A stretch of 15,908 nt of DNA, from positions 1 to 15,908 of the forward strand of contig DADI01000068.1 of assembly GCA_002494975.1 (NCBI GenBank), read 5' to 3'. This document shows, piece after piece, positions 1-7,300 of the stretch (positions are counted from its first letter, which is position 1; each line of letters begins with the position of its first letter). The notes beneath the pieces are model-generated. The model saw only the letters and a list, made by a program, of their open reading frames with translations. It ran no database searches and was not told where the DNA came from. The translations under genes and the position numbers were made by a program. The stretch is from Euryarchaeota archaeon UBA556 (GTDB lineage Archaea > Thermoplasmatota > Poseidoniia > Poseidoniales > Thalassarchaeaceae).

Positions 1-113
1 ACTAAAAATGATAATGATAACACCAGCCCTAGTACTATGAAAACCCATGAACCGGAAGGTTCTTTTTCGCCTTGAAGAAAAACATCTACTGAATCTATTG
101 TATTAGTTGACAT
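1..113 (-). CDS. N-terminus of an unidentified membrane protein (partial, runs off the left edge)
   Basis: Reading leftward from an ATG at 111-113, an open frame of 37 codons reaches the window edge without a stop. It begins MSTNTIDSVDVFLQGEKEPS, a hydrophilic stretch of about 22 residues, then enters a hydrophobic segment (WVFIVLGLVLSLSFLV) that looks like a first membrane span or an uncleaved signal anchor. A GAGG Shine-Dalgarno site sits 7 bases before the ATG, which supports this start. The gene lies 89 bases downstream of the archaeosine synthase gene on the same strand. The protein is not recognised, and the function cannot be judged from so short a piece. That it is a real gene is inferred from the ribosome site plus the clean membrane segment. 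Confidence 0.6.
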   Translation of the reverse strand, partial: MSTNTIDSVDVFLQGEKEPSGSWVFIVLGLVLSLSFL

Positions 114-120
114 GACTGCG

Positions 121-124
121 CCTC
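121..124 (-). promoter_or_regulatory. Shine-Dalgarno site of the partial membrane-protein gene
   Basis: On the minus strand TTTGAGG precedes the ATG at 111-113 with a 7-base spacer. GAGG is complementary to the archaeal 16S rRNA 3' end, and the spacing is normal, so it fixes the start of the short partial gene at the left edge. Confidence 0.5.
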
Positions 125-202
125 AAATGATTCCCGTTAGGGATATTGCTACCACCGGATATCCACCCTTAAGTATTAGCCGAGAGAGTAGTTCCTAGAT
201 AC

Positions 203-1336
203 CTAAGGTGCACGGACCATATCAACTCGGGATAGCCTTCTATCACGGCCTTGTCCTAAAGGCACAGGTAACGAGAAATCATTACTAATCTCTGTTCTCC
301 ATACATTTTTACAGTCGCAATCAAGGCCCTTAAACTCTCTTAAATCACGAGAAACTGAGTACCTTTCAATGGCAGCTACTACTTCAGCATCGCATTTTTT
401 ACAATTGTGTGCGCCCCTAATTCTTCCACCTGCCGTAGGATGAACTATTGTTCGACAATTAGAATTAACAATTTCATCATGTGTTCTTTCGATCATTTCA
501 ACTAGAGACCATAGCCAAGGTGGCCTATATTCTCTATTACGGAATATTCGATCGACTACTGTATTCTTTTGAATATTCATTGGATTTATCGATACCTCGT
601 CTGAAAGTGGCGCTACTTCTTTTAACCATTCACAAGTTAAGTTAAGCGCATCTCCTTCAGACATAAATGGAGGTTTGAATAATAGATAGGTTTTGACACG
701 TAATCCGGCGTCTCTCAAATCAGATACTGATTTCCTCCATGTTTTAGTGGAAAATCCTTTGTTACAGTGAAAACGTAATACAGTGTCATCATATGCTTCT
801 AAACCAATAGCAACAGTACAACCAGGATGCCTTTCTGCAACCCATGACAGCTTCTCAGGGCTACATAGATGTGCCTGAGCTTCTACAATCAATTCTAAAC
901 CTCGTTCATGTGTTTCCTTAAGCACCATCTCTTGCCATTCAGGAGGATTTTCTCTATCTTCAAAAAATGTACCTGAAGTATAAACTTTAATCATCTTACA
1001 ACCTTTGAAATCATCTGTTTGCCTCTTAGCTTCTTCCCATTGGGCGAATAAGTCATCAGCTGAGACATCATCTCTAACATCATTAAAATAACCACAAAAT
1101 GTACACCCAGATTTCCACCACCAGACGCAACCTTTTGTTCTTAATATCACTGTGGCGGCAGTGCAAGGAGTCCCATCTTGCAGCATTTCAGGCGTTTTAT
1201 AGACGGTTGCTGGTTTGGTAGCATCCCAAGATTCTCTACGCGAGATTGATTGTGGAGTATTCTCTGGAGCCTTTACTAAATGGTGAATTTTGACGGCCTT
1301 TTTACCATCCCCCAGTATCCCAGAAGCCCCCACCAT
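203..1336 (-). CDS. raSEA: Radical SAM archaeosine synthase subunit RaSEA
   Basis: Probable RaSEA, the radical SAM partner of ArcS. ArcS adds lysine to preQ0 at position 15 of archaeal tRNA; RaSEA then cleaves the adduct to give archaeosine. With the ATG at 1336 the protein has 377 residues. A cysteine cluster C70-x7-C78-x2-C81 (motif GCTFCGYF) is the expected 4Fe-4S/SAM site. Family-typical blocks follow: YTSGTFFED (119-127), AIGLEAYDD (176-184), YLLFKPPF (217-224) and NPMNIQK with EYRPPWLW (251-276). A C-terminal H310/C312/C315 plus C340/C342 set resembles a zinc site. A GTG at 1438 and an ATG at 1414 allow longer versions, but the added N-terminus has no family-like features and the GTG version would overlap the divergent gene. 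The substrate assignment rests on recognised motifs, not on a search. No arcS or tgt gene is visible nearby. Confidence 0.85.
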   Translation of the reverse strand: MVGASGILGDGKKAVKIHHLVKAPENTPQSISRRESWDATKPATVYKTPEMLQDGTPCTAATVILRTKGCVWWWKSGCTFCGYFNDVRDDVSADDLFAQWEEAKRQTDDFKGCKMIKVYTSGTFFEDRENPPEWQEMVLKETHERGLELIVEAQAHLCSPEKLSWVAERHPGCTVAIGLEAYDDTVLRFHCNKGFSTKTWRKSVSDLRDAGLRVKTYLLFKPPFMSEGDALNLTCEWLKEVAPLSDEVSINPMNIQKNTVVDRIFRNREYRPPWLWSLVEMIERTHDEIVNSNCRTIVHPTAGGRIRGAHNCKKCDAEVVAAIERYSVSRDLREFKGLDCDCKNVWRTEISNDFSLPVPLGQGRDRRLSRVDMVRAP

Positions 1337-1424
1337 AGCCCTTCGGTTAGTTTCTTTCTCTTGATACTGCCGTCGACGAAAACATATTGGGAGATTGGTT
1401 CTAGGACAATTCATTGGTGTGCCT
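1337..1424. promoter_or_regulatory. Divergent promoter region between raSEA and the acyltransferase gene
   Basis: These 88 bases separate the chosen starts of two genes that point away from each other, so promoters for both must lie here or just inside the coding ends. I see no convincing TATA/BRE pair; the most AT-rich element is AAACATATTG near 1380-1389. GGTG at 1416-1419 may serve as the ribosome site for the plus-strand gene. The minus gene has GAAGG only 3 bases before its ATG, which is too close to be a normal site. Confidence 0.4.
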
Positions 1425-2177
1425 ATGAAGTCATTCACAATCGTTCAAAATCTTTTGACTGCACTAGTAGTTCCTTTTCTTGCAGCAATTATCGGTTTAT
1501 CATCAGTATTAGGAATCTATATTTTCTGGAAGATCCAAAGTTTGTGGTCAGGGAACGACCCTAGTTTATTCATTCATGATATTGATAAAGTCCCTTGGGA
1601 ACAATTTGCAATAACTGGAATTGCTGCTGGAATGGGCATAATGACTTGGGGCATTACTTTAGTGATTAGTTCCGGACTACTGGGGGGTTTATTCAGACCT
1701 AGATTAGAACCCGGACGCTATCCATTACAATCATTTTTAACAATCCAATGGGCTTGGTCTATGGTGTTTCATAGAATTGCTCTTTTCTTCTTGCCATTCT
1801 TAGTTCCTTCATTCGTAGGTAACACATACTATTGGTTATCAGGTGCTAAATTAGGAAAGGGAGTTCAAATAAATTCAGCACATCTAAATGACGCCGGATC
1901 AGTAACTTTAGGCGATAGAGTGGTTATAGGTGGTAAAGCGATAATTAATGCTCATCTTACAGAGAAAGGAGAATTAGTAATGGCTCCTGTCTCTATTGGA
2001 AATGATGCACTAATTGGAATGGGATCGGTTATTCAACCGGGTTGTACTATTGGGAATGGAGCGGTTGTAGCTTCACGAGCGGTTGTCCCTAAGTGGACTA
2101 ATATTCCTGCAGGAGAAGTGTGGGCAGGAATACCTGCAAGATGCATAAAACTCGCAGATGGGTCTAAACCAGAGTAA
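1425..2177 (+). CDS. Membrane-anchored left-handed beta-helix (hexapeptide repeat) acyltransferase
   Basis: A 250-residue protein with two parts. Residues 1-140 hold about three membrane segments (near 8-34, 62-88 and 112-137). Residues 140-245 are hexapeptide repeats of a left-handed beta-helix acyltransferase, with turns such as VTLGDRVVIGG, VSIGNDALIGMGSVI and CTIGNGAVVASRAVV, ending in the closing VWAGIPAR motif. H177 in NAHLTEKGE is a candidate catalytic histidine. The arrangement resembles the C-terminal membrane/beta-helix region of the Pls (epsilon-poly-lysine synthetase) family, found there fused to adenylation domains but standing alone here. The acceptor is unknown; a membrane or surface molecule transferring acetyl or a similar group is an inference. 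The ATG at 1425 follows GGTG with a 5-base spacer; in-frame TTG 1395 and GTG 1419 are less likely. It is the only plus-strand gene here, divergent from raSEA. Confidence 0.8.
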   Translation: MKSFTIVQNLLTALVVPFLAAIIGLSSVLGIYIFWKIQSLWSGNDPSLFIHDIDKVPWEQFAITGIAAGMGIMTWGITLVISSGLLGGLFRPRLEPGRYPLQSFLTIQWAWSMVFHRIALFFLPFLVPSFVGNTYYWLSGAKLGKGVQINSAHLNDAGSVTLGDRVVIGGKAIINAHLTEKGELVMAPVSIGNDALIGMGSVIQPGCTIGNGAVVASRAVVPKWTNIPAGEVWAGIPARCIKLADGSKPE

Positions 2178-2807
2178 TCAATCTTCGGATTCTTCTGATT
2201 CTTCTGACATTTCTTGAGCGTGTACAACCGCTTCTTCAGCTGAATCAAGTGCTTCATCCATTCGAGATTTGAATGTATCTTGTTTCTTTGCGAACTCTGC
2301 ACTCTTTTCTATTGCAGAGTCAATCATTTCATAACGAGTTTGAATAGCTTGATTCAGGTTTTCGAATAGTTTCATATGTTGGACATACCAATCATCTCTT
2401 GCTGTAAGTTCAACTTGAGCAGTCTGAAGTGCCTCATCGAGCTCTTCTGCTACTTCAAAAACACGTCCTAATCTAGCCTTTTCGCGAGTATACATTTCTT
2501 CTGTTTTCTCTAATTTAGGTTCGAGATGTTTAATCCTTGTAGATGATTTTGCACCATCCATTTCCATCTCATGAATTCTGCTATCTTTATCGGAAAGTAA
2601 AGACTCCATTCCCTCTCTTTCTATTTCTTTGTCAATTGCTTCTTTTTCTAGAACTTCTATGATTGCATTCTTCTCCTCAAGCTCTTGTTCAGCTTTACGG
2701 TATGCTACATATAATTTCTCTAGACGATCTTGCTCCTCGACTAATCTTTCTTCGAGTTGTTTGATACGATTTTCTGGCGTTATTGAGCCGCCTTCACTAT
2801 CAGTCAT
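2178..2807 (-). CDS. Coiled-coil protein of unknown function
   Basis: A soluble, strongly charged protein of 209 residues with no signal peptide or membrane segment. Nearly the whole length from about residue 10 to 190 is Glu/Lys-rich heptad-like sequence (e.g. RIKQLEERLVEEQDRLEKLY), so a long parallel coiled coil is expected. The last residues form an acidic Ser/Glu tail (MSEESEESED). There are no cysteines and no catalytic motif. I do not recognise a family; roles such as scaffold, SMC-like tether or cytoskeletal partner would be guesses. The start at 2807 is preferred because GAGGG lies 6 bases upstream; an in-frame ATG at 2834 has GAGG only 2 bases away. It lies 84 bases after the M20 peptidase on the same strand. 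Its stop abuts the stop of the convergent acyltransferase gene with no base between. Confidence 0.75.
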   Translation of the reverse strand: MTDSEGGSITPENRIKQLEERLVEEQDRLEKLYVAYRKAEQELEEKNAIIEVLEKEAIDKEIEREGMESLLSDKDSRIHEMEMDGAKSSTRIKHLEPKLEKTEEMYTREKARLGRVFEVAEELDEALQTAQVELTARDDWYVQHMKLFENLNQAIQTRYEMIDSAIEKSAEFAKKQDTFKSRMDEALDSAEEAVVHAQEMSEESEESED

Positions 2808-2813
2808 TGGATA

Positions 2814-2818
2814 CCCTC
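2814..2818 (-). promoter_or_regulatory. Shine-Dalgarno site deciding the start of the coiled-coil gene
   Basis: GAGGG on the minus strand stands 6 bases before the ATG at 2805-2807. The upstream in-frame ATG (2832-2834) has a GAGG separated by only two bases, too close for normal initiation, so the downstream ATG is preferred. Confidence 0.55.
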
Positions 2819-2855
2819 GCTTATCTCGAGTCATATCCTCGCTTTAACTTCGGCG

Positions 2856-2874
2856 GATTCTTTGACTAAGAATC
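2856..2874. other. Perfect 7-bp inverted repeat in the gap after the M20 peptidase gene
   Basis: GATTCTT and AAGAATC flank a 5-base loop (TGACT). The element lies 18 bases beyond the stop of the M20 peptidase and upstream of the coiled-coil start. In RNA it would form a short hairpin. No T-tract follows on the minus strand, so a terminator is not well supported; an RNA processing or stability hairpin or an operator are alternatives. With such a short stem, chance occurrence is possible. Confidence 0.35.
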
Positions 2875-2891
2875 GTGTTATTCTAATCTAT

Positions 2892-4304
2892 TTACTTTGA
2901 TACTGCTGCAATTGTTGCAGAAAGTACCGCCGTCAGTCTTTTTGATGAAGGAATATGTAACTTTTCATCTGGACCGTGGGCATTATTCCCTGGTCCTCCC
3001 GTTCCTGTACACAGGAATTGTGCAGTAGGATATTTTTCTTGCATCATTGCCATGAATGGAATTGTTCCACCGACCCATGTAGCCATAGGTGGTAAACCAG
3101 TTACATGATTCGACGCTTCAAGAAGGGCCTCCGCCAACTTACCATCCATTGCTGGTGCATGGAAACCATCGGCTGCAGCATCAGGCATATATTCGACTTT
3201 TGCACCATAAGGTGGACTTTGCTCGAATTTCTCTTTGAGGATTACATCTATTTCTTCTGCATTAACACCCGGAGGTATTCTGAAACTTAACTTCAAATCA
3301 GTATTGGTACGAAGGACGTTTCCTGCTGTCTGAGTTGGAGGCATTCCATCAGCCCCAATTACTGACATCGCAGGTCTCCAATTCATATCAAGAAGAATCT
3401 CAGCAGCCCCTTCATTTTGAGGCCTTAGGCTATCAACAACAGGTAATTGAGACCATAATTCATCTCCCAATAAATTACCCAATTGTTCTGCTTCTTTTCT
3501 AACTTTACTACTAATTTCAACATGCATTTCAGGTATCAGAATTTTTCCTGTATGGGAATCTTCAACTCTATCGAGTAATAATCTTTGAATTCTAAATGAG
3601 GAGGGGATTACTCCCCCTGACATACCTGAATGTACCCCTTCATTAGAAACTTGAACTGAAAGATTTCCAGCAACTAAACCTCTCAAAGCCTCAGTGACCC
3701 AGATGTGTTCATAATCGGGGCCTCCACTGTCAAGGACGACTATTAAATTCGGATCTCCTAATTCATCAGTTAATGCATCAAGATATGGAGGTAGATCATA
3801 TGATCCCGATTCTTCACAAGTTTCGATAAGGAAATGAGAACGAGGATAGGGGACCCCTTGCTCTTGTAACATCTTTAGTGCAGTTACACACAAATAACCA
3901 CCATAACCATCATCTAAAGCACCTCTACCAAAAAGCCAAGGATCTCTACGAACTGCTTTGAGAGGATGGAGCCCATCTGACCAAAGATTTGCTCGGGATG
4001 GTTGTTTGTCCAAATGAGAATAAAATATAACTTCACCAGGGCCGGTTCCTTCTACTGTTACCAAAAGTACAGGTGTTCTTCCATCTATTCGATGAATTTG
4101 GTAAGTCATGCCATCTAATTCTTGATTTACTAACCATTTTGAAAATAAATCAATAGCCGAATCAAGTTCTCCTTTATTTTTCCAATCTGGCTCAAATCCG
4201 GGTGAAAGCGCTTCAATTTCAATAAATTCGCTTAAACTTGGAAGAATTGAAGTTTCCCATAACTCATCAGCCCTCTCGGTTAGCTTATCTAAGTCTACAG
4301 ACAT
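2892..4304 (-). CDS. M20 family zinc metallopeptidase, dipeptidase-like (M20F/CNDP type)
   Basis: A 470-residue cytoplasmic di-zinc peptidase that probably hydrolyses dipeptides or similar small amide substrates. All expected M20 residues are visible: H97 and D99 in YSHLDKQP, bridging D131 in GRGALDDG, catalytic E164 and zinc ligand E165 in ETCEESGS, D192 in VVLDSGG, and H443 in NNAHGPDEKL. H225 in GVHSG lies in the lid/dimerisation domain (about 210-380) and would complete the active site of the partner subunit. Length and residue spacing match the cytosolic nonspecific dipeptidase group better than ArgE or DapE, which are shorter. The exact substrate is not determined. There is no signal peptide. 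The ATG at 4304 follows AAGG with a short spacer. The gene begins 38 bases after the AddA-like gene on the same strand, so read-through is likely, but no functional link to DNA repair is evident. Confidence 0.92.
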   Translation of the reverse strand: MSVDLDKLTERADELWETSILPSLSEFIEIEALSPGFEPDWKNKGELDSAIDLFSKWLVNQELDGMTYQIHRIDGRTPVLLVTVEGTGPGEVIFYSHLDKQPSRANLWSDGLHPLKAVRRDPWLFGRGALDDGYGGYLCVTALKMLQEQGVPYPRSHFLIETCEESGSYDLPPYLDALTDELGDPNLIVVLDSGGPDYEHIWVTEALRGLVAGNLSVQVSNEGVHSGMSGGVIPSSFRIQRLLLDRVEDSHTGKILIPEMHVEISSKVRKEAEQLGNLLGDELWSQLPVVDSLRPQNEGAAEILLDMNWRPAMSVIGADGMPPTQTAGNVLRTNTDLKLSFRIPPGVNAEEIDVILKEKFEQSPPYGAKVEYMPDAAADGFHAPAMDGKLAEALLEASNHVTGLPPMATWVGGTIPFMAMMQEKYPTAQFLCTGTGGPGNNAHGPDEKLHIPSSKRLTAVLSATIAAVSK

Positions 4305-4342
4305 GGTACCTTGTTAGGCAGTATAGTCTTTGAATCTTTGAT

Positions 4343-7300
4343 TTAGAGGTCCTGCGTCATTGGGCCACAAACTGGGAAAGGTTCTCGATGGAATGGGCAG
4401 GATAAACATGGCTCCGATTCCTCAACAGAAAGAGGCGGATGATTTTCGATTACATCTCTAGGGTCTAGAGAAATTTTAGCAGCTTGGGCCAAAATCTTGT
4501 CTAACTCAATATTCGCTTCTTCAAACATTTCTTCAGGATATTCTACTAATCGTCCGGTAACTCCAATCCATATTGCAGGGCGTAAAACTTTTCTGGGAGT
4601 TTTCCTTTTACTTTCCATTTTTTGTAATGCTCTATGGTAGATAACTAACTGCATACGATGATGATTTAGAATTTGATATTCAGAGATACAAGATGGCTCA
4701 TATGACTCTTTACCAAGACTCTCTAATAATCCATTGGAATTATTTGAATACAATTTAGTTGCTTCTTCTGTTTTCAAATCAATTGGCCTTATACAAGGTC
4801 CGTCTTCACTAATAGTACATAGGACCAGATCAATTAAACCATCCATTACTACTGATGTTTTTTCAATTTGAGAAAGAGGTATCTCACCATTGGGAGTCCA
4901 ACGTGTCATGAATAAGTCACTTGTAGATACATCGAAGGATATATGGAATGGCATCTCTGTCCTCAAACCTTCAACTTTTACACCATCTATTTCTTCTCCA
5001 GAAACAAGGCGTCCAAGTTTTCCAGCGGATAGTCTTTGAATCATTTGACAAACTAATGGGCTAATTTCAGATGAATCCATACTAGATGGAAGTATCTCTT
5101 TGTATACTTCGTCATGAATAATAGTATTCATTAAATTATTGGGACTTTTCTTAACCCATAAATCAGGTAAAGAAGGAGATTCAGAATCAATCAGCCCAGG
5201 ATTAGGAATTCCAATTTCAACTATCCTATGAATCACATTACCGAATGTTGCAGCATCTATTCCACCAGGGAGATGAAATATTTTTTTACTATTCATTTCA
5301 GAAATAATAGGGTTAGATGAAATTCCAGCTCTAGTTTCTATCCAATGGCGACGAGAGCACTGACTTAATATCGAAAGACGACTAGGTTGAATTTTGACTA
5401 CTGACAAGGAATCTTTACGGAGTTTATTATTTTGTATTTTTATATTGGAAGTATCTTTTGCAGCATTATGTTTACGTTCAATTTTTTGTAATGGAGTTAG
5501 TAGTATATCTGGAGTTAGATTGCCGAAATTAAAGCAATCGGGATGATGAAGAAGAGTAATTCCGGGCAATATATTATTTCCAATAAAAGAATTAATTTGA
5601 AGACTAAATGGATCAAGATGGAAATTAAAGTCTAAATTCTCAGGTGAATCCGAAATTCCGCTTGAGGAAAAATTAGAATCATTATGCCATGGAGAGTCTT
5701 CTTGTCCGGATCTATATGATTTCTGACGTAAGGATTCTAGCCACATTTGGCCAAGTTGAGGGATTGGAGTTTGATATTTCCAAGGCACTGATAGATAAGA
5801 TTCTTCGGTGGTAGAATCATTATTTTTCCAAGTAGTTCCAGTAGGTGAACCAACTAAAATTAATTTTTTCTTCGCTCGCGTTGCACCGACATAAAACAGA
5901 CGACGTGCTTCAGCGTCTGTTCTAGCTTGGTAGAGTCTTTTGGTATGTAACCAAGATGCAGGGACGAATAGGTCATCGTCCCCCCAAGGTTTTGGATTTC
6001 CTGCAAAAAGTTCGGGACTAACCATCACTCGGGAACGAGAATCTTGATTTGTTGTGGTTTGCGCTCTAGAAAAGATATTCACAAGAAAAACAACACTAGA
6101 TTCCAACCCTTTGGACTTATGAATTGACATAATTTTAACCGAGTTATCAGAAGTTATTTTCGTATCTTCAATAGATGAAGATGCGCGCTCACTGAATTCT
6201 CTTAAGCGATTCGCAATTACCATTATATCACCACCTACTTCTGAACTTAGAGAACCTATTAATTCCAAAAATTGCTCAATATTATTCGCAGAGATGCGGT
6301 CTGAGTATGTAAGAAATAGGTCTGAATTGTCAATTGTATCTTCGAGTAGTTGGTTGATTCGACCTCTCTTAGAGAGCTCTATCCATCGGTTAACAAGAGA
6401 TTTCTGTCTGTCATTGATAGTCATATGTAATAAACGCTCAAGTAAATTTTCTGAACTATCTGATTTTCGAATGAAATTATCTAACTGCTCATCATTAAAT
6501 CCGATTAAACATGATCTAGCAACCCAAGAAGCATGGTGACGGTCAAAAGGACGAGCTAAAAATTGAATTAGACCGTTCAAAGTGTGGACTGCAGGATGAG
6601 CTAATACATCGTCCTCTTTATCTGATTGAACTGCTATACCGAAATCTTCTAAATAGCCGACTAATAAATTACCGATTTCATTACGTGTAGGGAGTAAAAC
6701 CATGATTTCGCTAGGAGGCACTTTAGGTTCAGCAGGTAATATATTCTCGCCTATTTCTTGAGAACTTGCTCTAACTCTAATCGGCTTACCTTCTACTAAA
6801 TTTTTAATCCTCAAAGCAATCATTAATGCCTGTCTTTCATGGGAAGTAGAGGAACTTATACTGAAGGGGTCAATGTATTGATTTAGATCCGATGGAGGGT
6901 CACCCGATATGTTAGTATCTACAGGGCAAATCCACTCAATAGAGCCGGATAAATTGTTATTTGGGGATAAAAGTTGAGTATCAGCATAGAAATTTGCATT
7001 AGGAATTTTTCTATGACGGGGAGAAAAGATATCTTTCCACCATTCGTTCATTAATTCGAGAAGGCCTGCATCTGTTCTGTAATTGATTTTAAGTGAAATT
7101 ACACCCTCTTTTCGAAGTTTAATTTCTTCTGGAGATGGGGCTTCTTGCTCATCATAATGTTGGAAATCTACCCAATTATCTAGGTCTTGCCCCCCTCTTT
7201 CAAGGTGTTTGCTTGCTCTTGAAATTGTAAGATGATTAGCATTCCTTGGATCTCTACTTTTATTTTCTTTTCTTAATGGTGGAGAATCTGTGAGAAGCTT

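Noticed and set aside
141..164. GGATAT/ATATCC inverted repeat with a 12-base loop downstream of raSEA.
   Set aside because: The stem is short, the loop long and no T-tract follows; it is not distinguishable from chance in AT-rich DNA.
1280..1564. Plus-strand open frame of 94 codons across the raSEA/acyltransferase junction.
   Set aside because: It overlaps two better-supported genes and shows no protein-like features of its own.
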